Made by a program: the position numbers and the translations under genes. Under the pieces are notes generated by a model. It had not been told where the DNA came from. It was given only the letters and a program-made list of their open reading frames with translations, and searched no databases. Shown here piece by piece: positions 34,225 through 46,335 of a stretch of 64,000 nt of DNA (its first letter is position 1; every line of letters begins with the position of its first letter). Source of the DNA: Clitopilus passeckerianus (Eukaryota; Basidiomycota; Agaricomycetes; Agaricales; Entolomataceae); NCBI GenBank assembly GCA_944990035.1, contig CALYLX010000128.1:806001-870000 (forward strand). Direction: 5' to 3'.

Positions 34225-36907
34225 ATGGCGAACTGGACACCTCAGCGTACTCTGGAAGACGGTGAGCGATAGAGCAAGTCATTCCAGCAGCACCCGGGCT
34301 GATTGCGATGTCCAGTTGTACGTATCATCACTGCTCCAGGCAATGTACACGAAACCGAGGAATGTATGGTCGACGGGAAGCTACAACGCGTCTACAAGAA
34401 TATCTGGCCGTCGCTCTCCGTCTTCTGGTTATGGGCAGCTCAAGAGTACTCGAAAATGTCTTATGTGGCATTCGAAGGAGAGCATCTCACCTTCGGGGAG
34501 ACACATGTTCGCGTCTTGAAGGCGGCGAAAGTATTTAAGGACGTCTACGGCGTCCGCAAGGGTGCGTATTCGGGTGACTTGATACGTCTGAATTCTGTCT
34601 AACCTATACATCACTTCTCATAGGAGACAGAGTTGCGATCTGCTCCCGAAACTATCCTGAATACATGGTCGCGTTTTGGGCTTGCGGTGAGTTCCATGGA
34701 TAATGCTGTCGACTCCGGGTATTGAGGCGTCTCTATAAGCAATTATCGGTGCTGTAGCTGTTCAAGCAAACGCGTGAGTTCTTTCAGTGCAATGTCCGAA
34801 CGTGACTTTGAGTATTTCCCCGTGTAGTTGGCTACCACTCAAGGTTCTCCAGCACTGCTTCAACCATACCGGATGCAAGGTCATTGTCGTCGATGCCGAC
34901 CGCGCAGAGAGGATTGAGCCCATAGCCAAAGACTTGCTTCATAAAGGAGCTACCGGGATATTGGTCTTCAAGCCAACTGAGGGCAAAGGCCAATGGAAAC
35001 ACATGAAGAGCTGGGACTCCGTCATGCAGCAACATCCTGGAGCCACTTTGGCCGATATCAAGCCTGACCCTATCGTTCCCGAAGATAACGCGACAATTTT
35101 CTTCACTTCTGGCACTACCGGGCTTCCCAAAGGTGTTTTAAGCACTCAGCGGATGGCTTTAACAAATGTCCTGAACGTAAGTTGTGCTTTCCTCGGATAT
35201 TTTGGCCTTTAACGCGGCTAGTCAAGGTTTTGGTTGGAGCTAGAAGAGCAGCTCTGAGACGTGGAGAACATGTTCTCCCTGCGCCCCTCCCCGAGCCAAG
35301 GAAAGGCGTACTCATCTCGGTTCCCCTCTTCCATGTCACTGGACTCAGTAGTCTTGCAGTAAGTACACTTCATATCTGGTATACGGTCGTTTTGAATTAC
35401 CGGGATAGATGTTAGCAACATTCGCCGGCATGAAAATGGTGTTCATGAGGAGATGGAACCCCACTGAAGGTAAGGTTTATCTCTTTCGTCTTGCCAATTG
35501 CGAATAGCTCACAGTCGTCCGCAGCGATCAGGTAGCGTTCATTTTACTGGGTTGAATGGCCAACGAACATTTGACTCCTGGCTCATAATGTAGATTGATC
35601 AAAGAGGAGAACATAGGAATGGCCGGCGGGTTTGTGCATTTAATTGCAGGTTTTATCCCTCTCGCTGACGTGGGTTGACATAGAGTTCCCTCAATGGTTA
35701 CAGATATTACAGATACAGGACGAACAGACCTTCCTCTTGAGGCGCTGACATTTGGCGGCGCAGCTCCTCCGGAACTCCTCGCCAAAAGAGCGGGTAAAGT
35801 CTTACCTACGGCTGCTTTGTACGTGGAATAGGTTTCTCTTACCAAGTACTGTTGTTGATTTGCCCTCAGGAGTCAAGGTTATGGTTTGACTGAAACCAAC
35901 AGCGTCGCTGTCAGTGTCGGTCAGTGCTGAGTTGCTGCATTCCTTGGAGCCAACTAAATCGTGATTTACAGTCGACGAGGATTATATCGTTCGACCCAAA
36001 TGCGCGTACGTCCTAATTCAACATTTCTGGTACTATGAATGTATTCATCGCCCCATTTCCAGCGGGCTGCCTTCTCCGATTAACGACCTTCGCATTGTGA
36101 GGGACGACAAGGTACTCCCTCCAGGTCAAGTGGGTGAGATCTGGATCAGGGGACCGAATGTCATGAAGGAATATTGGCGCGATCCCGGTAAGAATCATTC
36201 AATATAAAAGTTAACCAGCGTCTGAACCTCTACTAGTTGCTACGAAGAAGGCACTCACTGAGGATGGCTGGTTCAAGAGCGGAGACTTGGGCTATCTCGA
36301 CCAGGATGGATTCCTCTATATCAAAGACAGAAGTAAGCCAGATTTCTATTTAATTGTAAATGAGTCCTGATTGTGCTTTAGTCAAGGATATCATCATCCG
36401 AGGCGGGGAGAATATCGTCAGTGAACTCAATTGATTAGCGCCTAAGTCAGTCTTATGCAGATTTATAGGACTCCATCTCGGTAGAGAATGCTTTGTACGC
36501 CGACGAGCGTGTCCTAGAGGCAGCAGCTGTGGGCATCCCACATAAACGACTCGGAGAGCAGGTTGCTGTTGTGGTGTCGTTGAAGCCTCAATTCCAAGGC
36601 CAAGTGACGGAAGAATCACTCATAAACGTGGCCAAGCAAAGGTAAATTCTGATGTACCACTATTAGTGAAGCATTGCAATAATTCTGGGCGTCTTCTCCC
36701 TAGCCTTCCTCATTTCGCTGTTCCGGTGTTAATTGTGATAAGAAATGAGCCCCTAGGTGAGATTTCAACAGCTTACATCCACCAAAAACCTAACCATGAA
36801 TCTCCTCAGAACGTACTGAATCTGGCAAGATTGTCAAAGCCGAGTTACGGAAACTTGCACGCACAGTCTGGGAGAGCAGGAATAAGGACGAGAAGCCAAA
36901 GCTGTAA
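34225..36907 (+). CDS. AMP-dependent acyl-CoA synthetase/ligase
   Basis: Adenylate-forming enzyme that activates a carboxylic acid, probably a fatty or aromatic acid, to its CoA thioester. Core motifs: the P-loop [15 protein letters not shown] (A3), VPLFHVTG, the YGLTETNS (A5), [49 protein letters not shown] (A7-A8; quoted in parts around the GDLG and RGGENI signatures), and the catalytic Lys in [14 protein letters not shown] (A10). ATG 34225; stop TAA 36905-36907; about 560 aa. There are about a dozen introns, including a 7-nt microexon at 35525-35531. The C-terminus ends PKL, a weak PTS1-like tripeptide, so peroxisomal location is possible. The true substrate cannot be read from the sequence. 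Confidence 0.88.
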
Positions 36908-37056
36908 TTCTCGGAGGGATCAGCGGAATGATGTAATTTGGATTAGTCATGCATGTATCCTTGGAACTTCCCGATTTAGTAGCCTTCAGTGCTCTCACCG
37001 TTGACTTCGATTTCTCAAGATCCTGCGTTGCCAATGTACAGGCGGTAGTTCGAGCA

Positions 37057-40000
37057 ATGGAACGTTCAGACTCAATATCATCACTGAACTCAACGGCTTC
37101 AAAATCGAGTACCTCTTCTTCTGGCGCATTTGCCTACCAAACTCGCCTACTTGAACGCACAACTTCCGGACGCATTCCAGGCTCACCTACAAGAAGTAAC
37201 TCTGGAACCGCAAGGACCATTTTGACCAGTCCAACAAGTCCTGGAACACCTTCTTTTACTAGGAAATGGGCACCATCACATCGAGTTGGGACGAGCGTAG
37301 ACGCGACTAGGTCCAAGTGGGAGGAACGCGTTAGAGATGCAGCCGTTGAAGCTGCGATCCCTAGTTCTCCCACCAAGGGCTCAGATACATTGAGGCGCAC
37401 TGACACCGAGCCAGATGTTCAACCGCAGCCAGAGTTTCGCTCGGCCACACCCCCCACCAATATCCGACGTCATACAGTGATCGCACCATCGACGACCACC
37501 AGCAAGAATAACGACGTCTTCACGGACCATGCAAGTTCACCCACCCATAATACCCTACCAAATTTTATGAAGAAGGCTGATACCGCACCATCATTTCCCT
37601 CAACCAGCTCAAACACAGCATACCCTTCGAATCATCGACCGAATCGCACAGGCTCGGTTGACTCTTGGAAACCGTCTACATCTGTGCCAGCTTCACCTAC
37701 CAAAGCATTTTCTCCTGCTAAGGATGTGGTAGATCCCGAGACCCCTACTCAAACTCCAACACGGCGGCGCCCTATTTCCCTTCACAGCCCATTCCTTGAC
37801 CGTGCCACCTCTCCGACCAAGACTGAGCGACCTTATGGGAGTTCATCGCCCTCTCTTTCAAGTGACAAACTTGTCAATAACTCATCTTCACCACGATTGG
37901 CGTCTGGCTCACCTAATCCAATGACGCCTACGAGCTACCGAAGCTCGTACATGTCGAAGAAGGGGACTATTGCAGAGCAACTTGGCCCAAGTCGACGACT
38001 AGGAAACCACCTGCCTCGCATAGCCAGCGGCGATAACGAGCCTCCAGAAGACCTTCGAAAGGATGAGGTCACAGAGAACGCACTCTCAAGAGTAGGACGA
38101 CAACCCTTGAGAGATCGCCAACCTCGCTCCAATCTACTAGAGTCACGGTCCCCTGAAAAGCTTAAATCCCGTGAATACTTAGATGGAAAGATCCCGGACG
38201 GTGATGATGTAGTTGGCCTTCCAGGAAGAATCCAGTTAAAGGCACCCAGCGCTCCGGATTCACCTCGACCCTCGTATCGATACGGATTGTGGGCAGATCA
38301 GCAGAGGCATCTCATTCAAGCGTATGAGTATCTCTGCCACGTTGGAGAGGCACAACAATGGATAGAGGGCTGCCTTGATGAAGAACTTGGGTTTGGTGTT
38401 GTGGAGATGGAGGATGGGTTGAGAAACGGCGTTGTACTTGCGAAACTGGTCAGGTCTTTCGAGCCGAATGCAGTGAGGAGAATATATGACGTAGGTTTTC
38501 TCCCTTCTATACACCGCTATGATTTTCAAGTTCTTTCAAGGCTGCCAAACTAGACTTCCGACATTCCGACAACATCAACATCTTCTTTAATTTCGTTCGG
38601 CACGTTGGCCTTCCTGAGGTGGGCTATATCGGCTTTTCGGATGGTAGCGTGATATTGAGGTGCCTATAAGGGCTTCATCTTCGAATTAACAGATCTCTAC
38701 GACAAGAAGAACATTCCAAAGGTGATATATTGCATACATGCGCTCAGGTTGGTCGGTTCAGGCATTCTATATCATCCATTCCTGACAAATTTCCCAGTCA
38801 CCTAATGGCACGTAAAGGTCTCGCGCAACGGATAGGAAACCTTTTGGGTCGGCTGGAATTTACGGACGATCAACTGCAAAAGACTCAAAAGGGTCTGAAA
38901 GATTCTGGAGTGGCTATGCCAAACTTTGGGAACGTCCGCAATGAATTGGCTAAGGAGATCGACGAACCTCCGGAAGAGGAAGAAGAGACGGAAGAAGAGC
39001 GTGAGTGTTGCACCCCATCAATTGCAAAGCTTGCTTGAACCAATTTGAATCAGGTCAACGCCGAGAGCTCGAGGAATGCGAGGATTCGATAGCGGCTCTC
39101 CAGAATGCAGCTCGAGGGTTCCTCGTTCGCAAACAGCAGGCTGTATTCCAAGGTCGCTTACGCTTGGCAGAGCGAGGCGTCCAGAAGCTACAAGCCAGAC
39201 TCCGTGGTGCCTTACTCCGGAGGAAGGTCCTAGATCAACGCGACAACATATACAGCATGTCACAATGGGCCGTGAAGCTACAAGCTCATGCTCGTGGTGC
39301 CCTCGTTCGCAGCCGCTGGAGGGTCAGAGTCAGGCAGATCAGAGCCTCTGCGACTTCCATCACCAAGTTGCAAGCACAAGCACGAGGATATATTCAGCGT
39401 CGTCGCTATTCGTTCCTAAAGGCCGCGCTGAAGCGGAGCAAGATGTCTGTAGTCAAATTGCAGTCCATAGCTCGCGCGAAAGTAACGCGAAACCGCCATG
39501 AACAACTTTCCAAATCCTTCAGCAAACGCGATATTAGCGCTGCCATTGTCAAGTTCCAGGCGCTGGCAAGAGGAATCATTTTCAGGCGAAGATATTCAGC
39601 ACTTATCCGATACTTCCAACAAAGGCACCGTCGATATGCAGGTCTTCAAGCCCATTGCAGAGGCATGCTACTGCGAAGGCGCATGCGGACTCAGCTTGCG
39701 AGGCTTGAGGATGCGTCCAATGTCGTTATCAAGATCCAAGCTGCTGTCAGGACGTACCTGGCGCGGAAACGATTGTTATTGCTCATCCGAGGCCTTCGTA
39801 AGGCCACCCCGATGATCGTAGCCCTTCAGACCCGTGCTAGGGCACAGCTCTCGTCTCAAAAACACGAGCATCTGCGCAAAGCACTCTCGCAAATCGCTGT
39901 CAAGAAGTCGGTGGGGATATTTCAGCAACTCGCTAGGGCCAAATTGGCGCAGAACAAGCATCAGGAGTTGAAGCGATCGCTAGCCGTTGTTTCTCCGGAT

Positions 40001-43000
40001 GTCAAAGGGGTGCAGGCGAGTTGTCGAGGATTTTTGGTGCGCCAGGAATGGCATGCATGGAGAGATCATGTACGGCAGAGCGAAGACGTCGCGACATATC
40101 TTCAAGCCCTTATCCGTGGTGCTTTGGTTCGCAAAGCATACTTGCAGAAGATGCAGTACTACAAGGAGAACCTTAACAAAGTCGTCAAGATCCAATCCCT
40201 CTTCCGGGCAAAGGAAACGCGGGAGCAGTACAGACAGTTGACTTTGGGCACGAATGTTACTATCGGAACGATCAAGAACTTCGTTCATCTGCTTGATGAC
40301 TCGGAAGCTGACTTCCAGGAGGAAATCAAGGTAGAAAGGTTGAGGAAGAGGGTCGTCGAGAGCATCAGAGAGAACCAGGGGTTGGAGAATGAGGTCAATG
40401 ATTTGGACGTTAAAATTGCCCTCGTCGTCCAAAATGCAAAGAGCTTTGAGGACATCATCAAGACTCGCAGACACCATGGCAGCGTTCTTTCTACCGATGG
40501 GTCCATTTTGGCTGCTCATGGAGATCCTTTCTCGCCTCATACTTTAGAGCAAGGTGCGAGGAGGAAGCTGGAGCTTTATCAACAACTATTCCATCTCTTG
40601 CAAACGAAGGGTGAATACCTCAGCCGCCTGTTCGTTCGATTTGAGTCACAAGATACGCCGGAGAAGAACCGCCGCTTCCTTGAACGGGTTGTTCTGGCTC
40701 TCTATGGTTACGGCCAAGATCGCAGGGAGGACTATTTGCTATTGAAGTTATTCCAGGTATTTGTATTTTATCTCCCCATCGATCATTCAAACTAAACGTA
40801 TTCCAGCTAGCAATCTCTGATGAAATCTCCTCTGCGAACTCGGTGGAAGATATCACTCGTGGCCACCCACTGTATATCAACATGGCAGTACATTATATGC
40901 GTCCCAAGCAAAGTGCTTTTGTCCGGGATGCATTCCAAAGCATCATCAAAGAAGTCATAAATTCTGAGGACCTTGATCTGGAAGCGGATCCCACAGCAGT
41001 AAGTTCGGCTATTTGAAATGATATTCCGATTCTGAATGAACGAAATAGATCCATAAATCCCGGATTGAGCTAGAAGAGATGCAAACAGGTGCTCCAAGTC
41101 GGGAATCGAAGGACGTCACCTTCCACGAGGCTATTCATAACACTGAAACCAGGGCTATCTACATCCGTCGTAAGAAGGCTTACACCGGGTTCTTTCCATT
41201 CTAACTGTCACATCCCAGATCTGCAACTGCTGCAGTGGTGGGTCCAAGCCTTCGTGACTGCGATCTGTCAGTCGACTAGGAAGATGCCCTATAGTATGCG
41301 GTATCTGGCCAGAGAAACTCTAGCCAATCTGAAGGTGAATTTCTCGCTTTTTTACTGCGTTCATGTCTCCTGAACAACAATATAGGAGCAATTCCCCGAT
41401 GAGCCGGCAGAGGTGTATGCGACCTGCCTGAGCCGACTGGTTTACTATAGATTTGTGAACCCTGCCATCATGCATGTCAACTCTGCTTTATTGTATCGAT
41501 TTTACTGATAGATTTTCAGAGCCCCGGAAACCTTTGACATTGTATCTGACACAGTCGATATTGTTTCTCGCAAGAACCTCGCGCATATATCCAAGATCCT
41601 GACCCAGATCACCAGTGGCCGCGTTTTCACAGAGGATGAGCCTGCCTTTGTTCCAATCAATGACTATATCACCAAAGCAATTGCGGAGCTCACAGCATGG
41701 ATGCTCGAAGGTCAGTTTGAACATGAAAGTATACCCCTGAAACCATGTAACAATCCAAATTAGTTGCGGATGTTCCAGATGCTGAAGCCCAGTTCCGCGC
41801 AAGCGAATTTTTAGACGTCACGGTTCAACCCAAACCAATCTATATCTCTCCGAATGAGATATATACCATACATGGACTACTCTCCCAACACCTGAACGCG
41901 ATTGTAAGTTAGTATCTCCTTATCGGCCGCGTAGATCCAACCATAGAACAGGCAACGGAGCCGGATGACACACTTCGAGTTATCATAACGGAGTTGGACG
42001 GCGTTCCTCATCCTGGTAGCGCGGAGCTCACGAAGGCAAGGGATGCCGCCATCACTCTTGAACTGACCAATCGATTTGCTACCGTCCAAGGTACTCTTTT
42101 TGATAAATGGTCACGGTTTGGGACTAAGTTCTTGCAGACCCGCATGCAGAGGAGAAAACACTATGGGTGCAGGCCAAACGCGGGGTTCTTGCGATTCTGA
42201 GAGTACAACCAGCGCAGGGCCTTTTGGAGTCGTTGATGCGCCCAGTCACTGCCCAAGATGAGCAGGTGTGGGAAGACATTCTTCACGCAGAAACGGCGAT
42301 GGAAGCTCGGAAGATGAATCGGCGCCAACCTTCAGCCTTTGCAGCCGATGCAGCTTACCGCCTCGAGGACATTCGCTCGTAAGTCACCACTTGTAGCCTT
42401 AGAAATATCAGATTTCTGATCTCTAGATGAAAGCCTCAAATTTGCTGCCGTGAAAGCACTTGCCATATCCAATCTCTTGGAACTGGAAGCCCAAGGCAAA
42501 GTCTCCCGTGATGACGGTTTCCAAGGTATTCTCAATGCAATAGCCGGAGATGTTAGAAGCAAACATCGGAAGCGTATGCAAAGGCAGGAGGAGATGCGAC
42601 GCATGCATGAGGTGTTACAAGAGCTTGCTGAGCGCAAGAAATATTTCCAGGAGCAAATCGACAGCTATCACAGTTATGTTGAGACTTCTATGGCGACCAT
42701 GCAGCGTGGGAAAGGGCAAGTCTAGTCTTCCAAATCTGGCTGGTTTGTCCTCGATTGACATCTTTGAGCAGGAAGAAACGATTTGTTATCCCTTTCACCA
42801 AGCAATACTTCCACCTACGAGAGTTGCAGAAATCCGGGAAGAATTCCTCGTTCCCTTCCTACGTCTACAGCGCCAAAGAGCTCTATGACAAGGGAATCCT
42901 GCTATCTATTGACCAACACTCTCCTCGCCAATTCGACAAGATCAAACTCACTATGTCTTCCACAACTGCTGGGGTATTCAATCTTGTACTTGAATCAGAC

Positions 43001-43217
43001 CTCCTAGGCTTCACCAAACCCATGGGCAGCGAGGATGTACGCATGGGTGACCTTCTGCAAGCCAAATATGAGCAGAAGTCGTCATTGGCCCTCTTTGGTG
43101 GTAAGGTCAATGTCAACTTAGAGCTATTCCTTTTCCAGATCAACAAGAAGTACGCAATGACTTTCACCATTACAAATTGATCACTAACTTTTTTATTGCA
43201 GATTCTACGCTTCTTGA
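37057..43217 (+). CDS. IQGAP-family scaffold (CH, IQ array, RasGAP-related domain, RGC)
   Basis: Cytokinetic-ring and actin scaffold of the IQGAP/Rng2 type. A Ser/Pro-rich N-terminal extension of about 400 aa is followed by a calponin-homology domain (YLCHVGEAQQWIEGCLDEEL, then FRHSDNINIFFNFVRHVGLP). A long IQ array at about 39060-40240 has around a dozen calmodulin/light-chain sites (LQAHARGALVRSRWR, IQAAVRTYLARKRL, VQASCRGFLVRQEW). The GAP-related domain has LLQWWVQAF and YYRFVNPAIIAPE, and the RasGAP C-terminal domain has KKRFVIPFTKQYFHLRELQK. Start ATG 37057 (preferred over weaker upstream starts); stop TGA 43215-43217. About 1,750 aa. Two introns (41472-41519 and 42716-42771) use GC donors. 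Confidence 0.92.
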
Positions 43218-43384
43218 TCTGACTACTGTTTCTGACTGTCTTTCCCCTTTACTCACTATTTTGGCATGCCATCTGTTGCATCTCGCATTTACCGTCATGA
43301 ATGTTCACGCAATCAGTTTTCTTGTTTTCTTTTTGTATTGATAATATCCCGTTCGTACAATGTATGAATATATAGATCTCGACT

Positions 43385-46037
43385 TTACGGTGTAAATCTA
43401 AAATCGGGATGTCTGTCTCCGATCGGTGCCCTCGTCTTACCCGCTTCCCAGAGCTGACAATATTGTTCGATATTCTGATTTCTTCGCCCAGCCGCACGAG
43501 CTTTGTTCTCCCAGGCACAATAGGTGCTATGAAAAGGGTGTAGTCAGGACCACGCCATTTCAAAAGGGGCGCGAGACGTACACATTTGCCGCGATTAAGA
43601 CCCAGGAGAGAATTACAAAGCCCAGAGCTATGCTATGGCCACGGATGTACTTCGGCGCCTGATCTGCAGGAGTCCGTCAAGAAGATCTTACGTTTCGATA
43701 GCTTCTCCTTACCTTTGGTATAGGCGAAGGTCGCAATGAAGCCGCTGCAAGTACCGTAAGTAAGCGTCGAGGTGCAACCCATGCCACTAACCTGGCATTA
43801 GCAATGGCTAGCTGCAGCGCAGTGGTTGTCGCTTTCTTGTAGTGGCCGCTACTGTTGTTTGGAAGGATTGATCTACCCATCGTTGAGCAAGGACTAATCG
43901 CTGAAGGAATTGCCAATACTTACAAGATACAGGGTCCTGATGGATAGCTAGCATACAACCCAGTCACAAAGATCCTCACTGAAGCAGATGAAATTTATAC
44001 TGACACTCCAGCAGCCATAAAGAACACTGCTATATAGCGGGTACTATTGGAAGTTGCCGTTATGGCAACAATATAACCTGAAGGATATCAGCTGAACACG
44101 GGAGGATGACGATCGCACACATTGTGATTTATACTCACCGATCATGGCTAGTGGAAGACAGATCAAGATGAAAGGACCTCGCCATCTAAGGCGGTCAGCC
44201 AGGAATGCAACGATTACTACGCATTGATGAGTTAAAGCGATGGTTTCCTTGTAACGCAGTGCTTACCAGTAAGGACAGCGGCAGGAACATAAGGCGGAAC
44301 TAGTAAAATATTGCTCAGATTCCCACTTTCAGTAAAGGTTGCCGTAAGACCGACCTGTGTGTAGCTGAGCACTACCGCCTGTATATCCCAGCCCAGCGAT
44401 AATGGTCGGGCTGCGTTGATATGAGTCGGGATCAAAATCATCCAGAATCAGGCTACCCACAGAAATAGTGAGTAGGAGTAAAGGCTGACGCAAAGCCCAA
44501 GATATGCGATCCCAGTGAGCCAAGTCTGGATATCCGTCAAGCCTATGAATGAGAATCAGTATAAAGCGATCAAATGGCTAGAAGGACAATGACCTCGAAT
44601 CACTTCATGCCATTCGAAATGTTCGACATAATCTTCCGTCCCAGGTGCGGATCTTGATGGGTCACCGGCGCGCTCAAAATGGTGCTTGTCACCCTTCTTC
44701 TCAGCGCTCGCCGAGTCACTAGGTACTTTCTCTGAAATTACAAGGAGGCTGTTGGTCGCATCGTCGGCCCGAAGTCGCGATCCTAAAGAAGAGGTTTAGA
44801 AATCTCGCCACAAAATTAGCTGATAATCTTTACGAGCAAAGACCTTTTCCTCCCCTGTAAGGAATCGGGCGGATTCTATGTCCGCAGGCAATACAAAGGT
44901 AGCCATGATTCCAATGAGTACCGTTGCAATGCCTTCCAGAATCTAGGAAAATGCCGTGAACGTTCAACTAATAGGTATGTGAATTGCTGGACATACGAAG
45001 ATCCATCGCCACCCTGCAAGTCCTCCTACTCCTTCCATCTTTAGGATGGCGGTCGCCAGAAGTCCTGATAAAATGATTCAGGCTTAGATAGCATCAAGAC
45101 GCATACGGAATATGCAAACCTCCGAACGCCCCAGAAAGCGAAGCTAATGACCTTCAGTATTCTGTTCGCGCATTACGCTGCGGAAATATCTTACCCGAAG
45201 CATAAAATATTCCAACTCTACGTAATCGCATGAGCTTGGGTATGATATCAATTAAAAATGAACTATTACCGAAGTTGAAGCTCGTGACGTCTGTACATGG
45301 TACTCAAATACAGTACCTGGAGAGAACACCGATATGAGTTTGTTCCAGGTATACGAAAGAAGAGACGATCTACCATCCCGGGGAGCAAACCACCTTCACA
45401 CAGCCCGAGTGCCAAACGTATTGAAACTAGGCCAGCATAATTATGAACCTGATGGTGTTGGGTTTGTGGCCATCACGGACAGGGGAGAGACCTACAAACG
45501 CTGTCATAACCGTCACTAGGCCCCATAAGCTGACAAGTAAAGGTAGCCATCTCTGCCATGGAAGTATGAGCAACCGGTTTTACTAGGTGAATGGGAATGG
45601 GCTCACATTGGCTTTAACTCGCTTCAAAACATTGTTTGACGGAATTTCCACCAGCAGATAGCTGAGACGAAACAGTTCAGCCCCATTCCGATTTATGAAG
45701 GTATGATTAGGACATACGTTAGATAGAACACAGCCAGTGCGACGTTGAACTGGTTGCCTTCAAGGTGGGTATCGCGTTCCAGACCAGCAATCCTATGGGG
45801 ACTTGAGCACAGATGCATGAATTAGCTCATCAAAGCGCCAACCTTGCATTCCCAACGTTGCTACGGTCGATAAAATTGGCTAGCCACAGCTATGAAGACG
45901 CATGAGATCTCTAGATCTGCCTGAGAGAAAATAGAGCTATTCACAAGTGACAGCGGTGGCAGAATATGCCAATCGAGCTTCCACAAGATCTTCCTCGTCA
46001 GGGAAGCCTGGCTCTGCTCTATAGATGGAGTATCCAT
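43385..46037 (-). CDS. MFS transporter of the DAL5/anion:cation symporter family
   Basis: Plasma-membrane transporter related to allantoate and vitamin permeases. The gene is shredded by about 15 introns, so no single open frame is long. Joining exons gives LTRKILWKLDWHILPPLSL, LWLANFIDRSNVGNARIAG, EGNQFNVALAVFYL, EIPSNNVLKRVKANRWLP, RLALGLCEGGLLPGM, YLSTMYRRHELQLRVGIFYA and ASLSGAFGGLLATAI. It continues with GWRWIFILEGIATVLIGI, then the central loop ending FEWHEVIRGLTDIQTWLTG and ADRLRWRGPFILICLPLAMI. The C-terminus has the DAL5-typical WENKARAAGRRN. ATG 46035-46037, stop TAA 43385-43387. About 480 aa, near the family norm. The transported solute is unknown. Confidence 0.8.
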
Positions 46038-46335
46038 TCCGTAAAGAGATTTGGACAAGGTTCTTCTCAAGATATCAAGTGGTTCCTTCTCTTATAGAGA
46101 CGTTTGCTCCTTCAGACGCCGTACTTCCAAGCAGATGACCAGCTGACTCCGTATTGCATGATAAACATTCATCCCGTCAGTGTTCTAAAGCCGTTCTGTG
46201 GTGAGAAGCATGAGGGAATTTGGAGACTAAGCTATAGGCGGGCGAGGCAGGTGACATGATCGTTCTATTTCTGGTGCGCTGGAACGCTTGACGAGCCGTG
46301 AGGTCGCGACTGGAAGGTTGTTCCATACAGCCATT

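Noticed and set aside
43217..46300. Apparent gene desert of about 3 kb
   Set aside because: Exon-by-exon reading shows a DAL5-type transporter split by about 15 introns.
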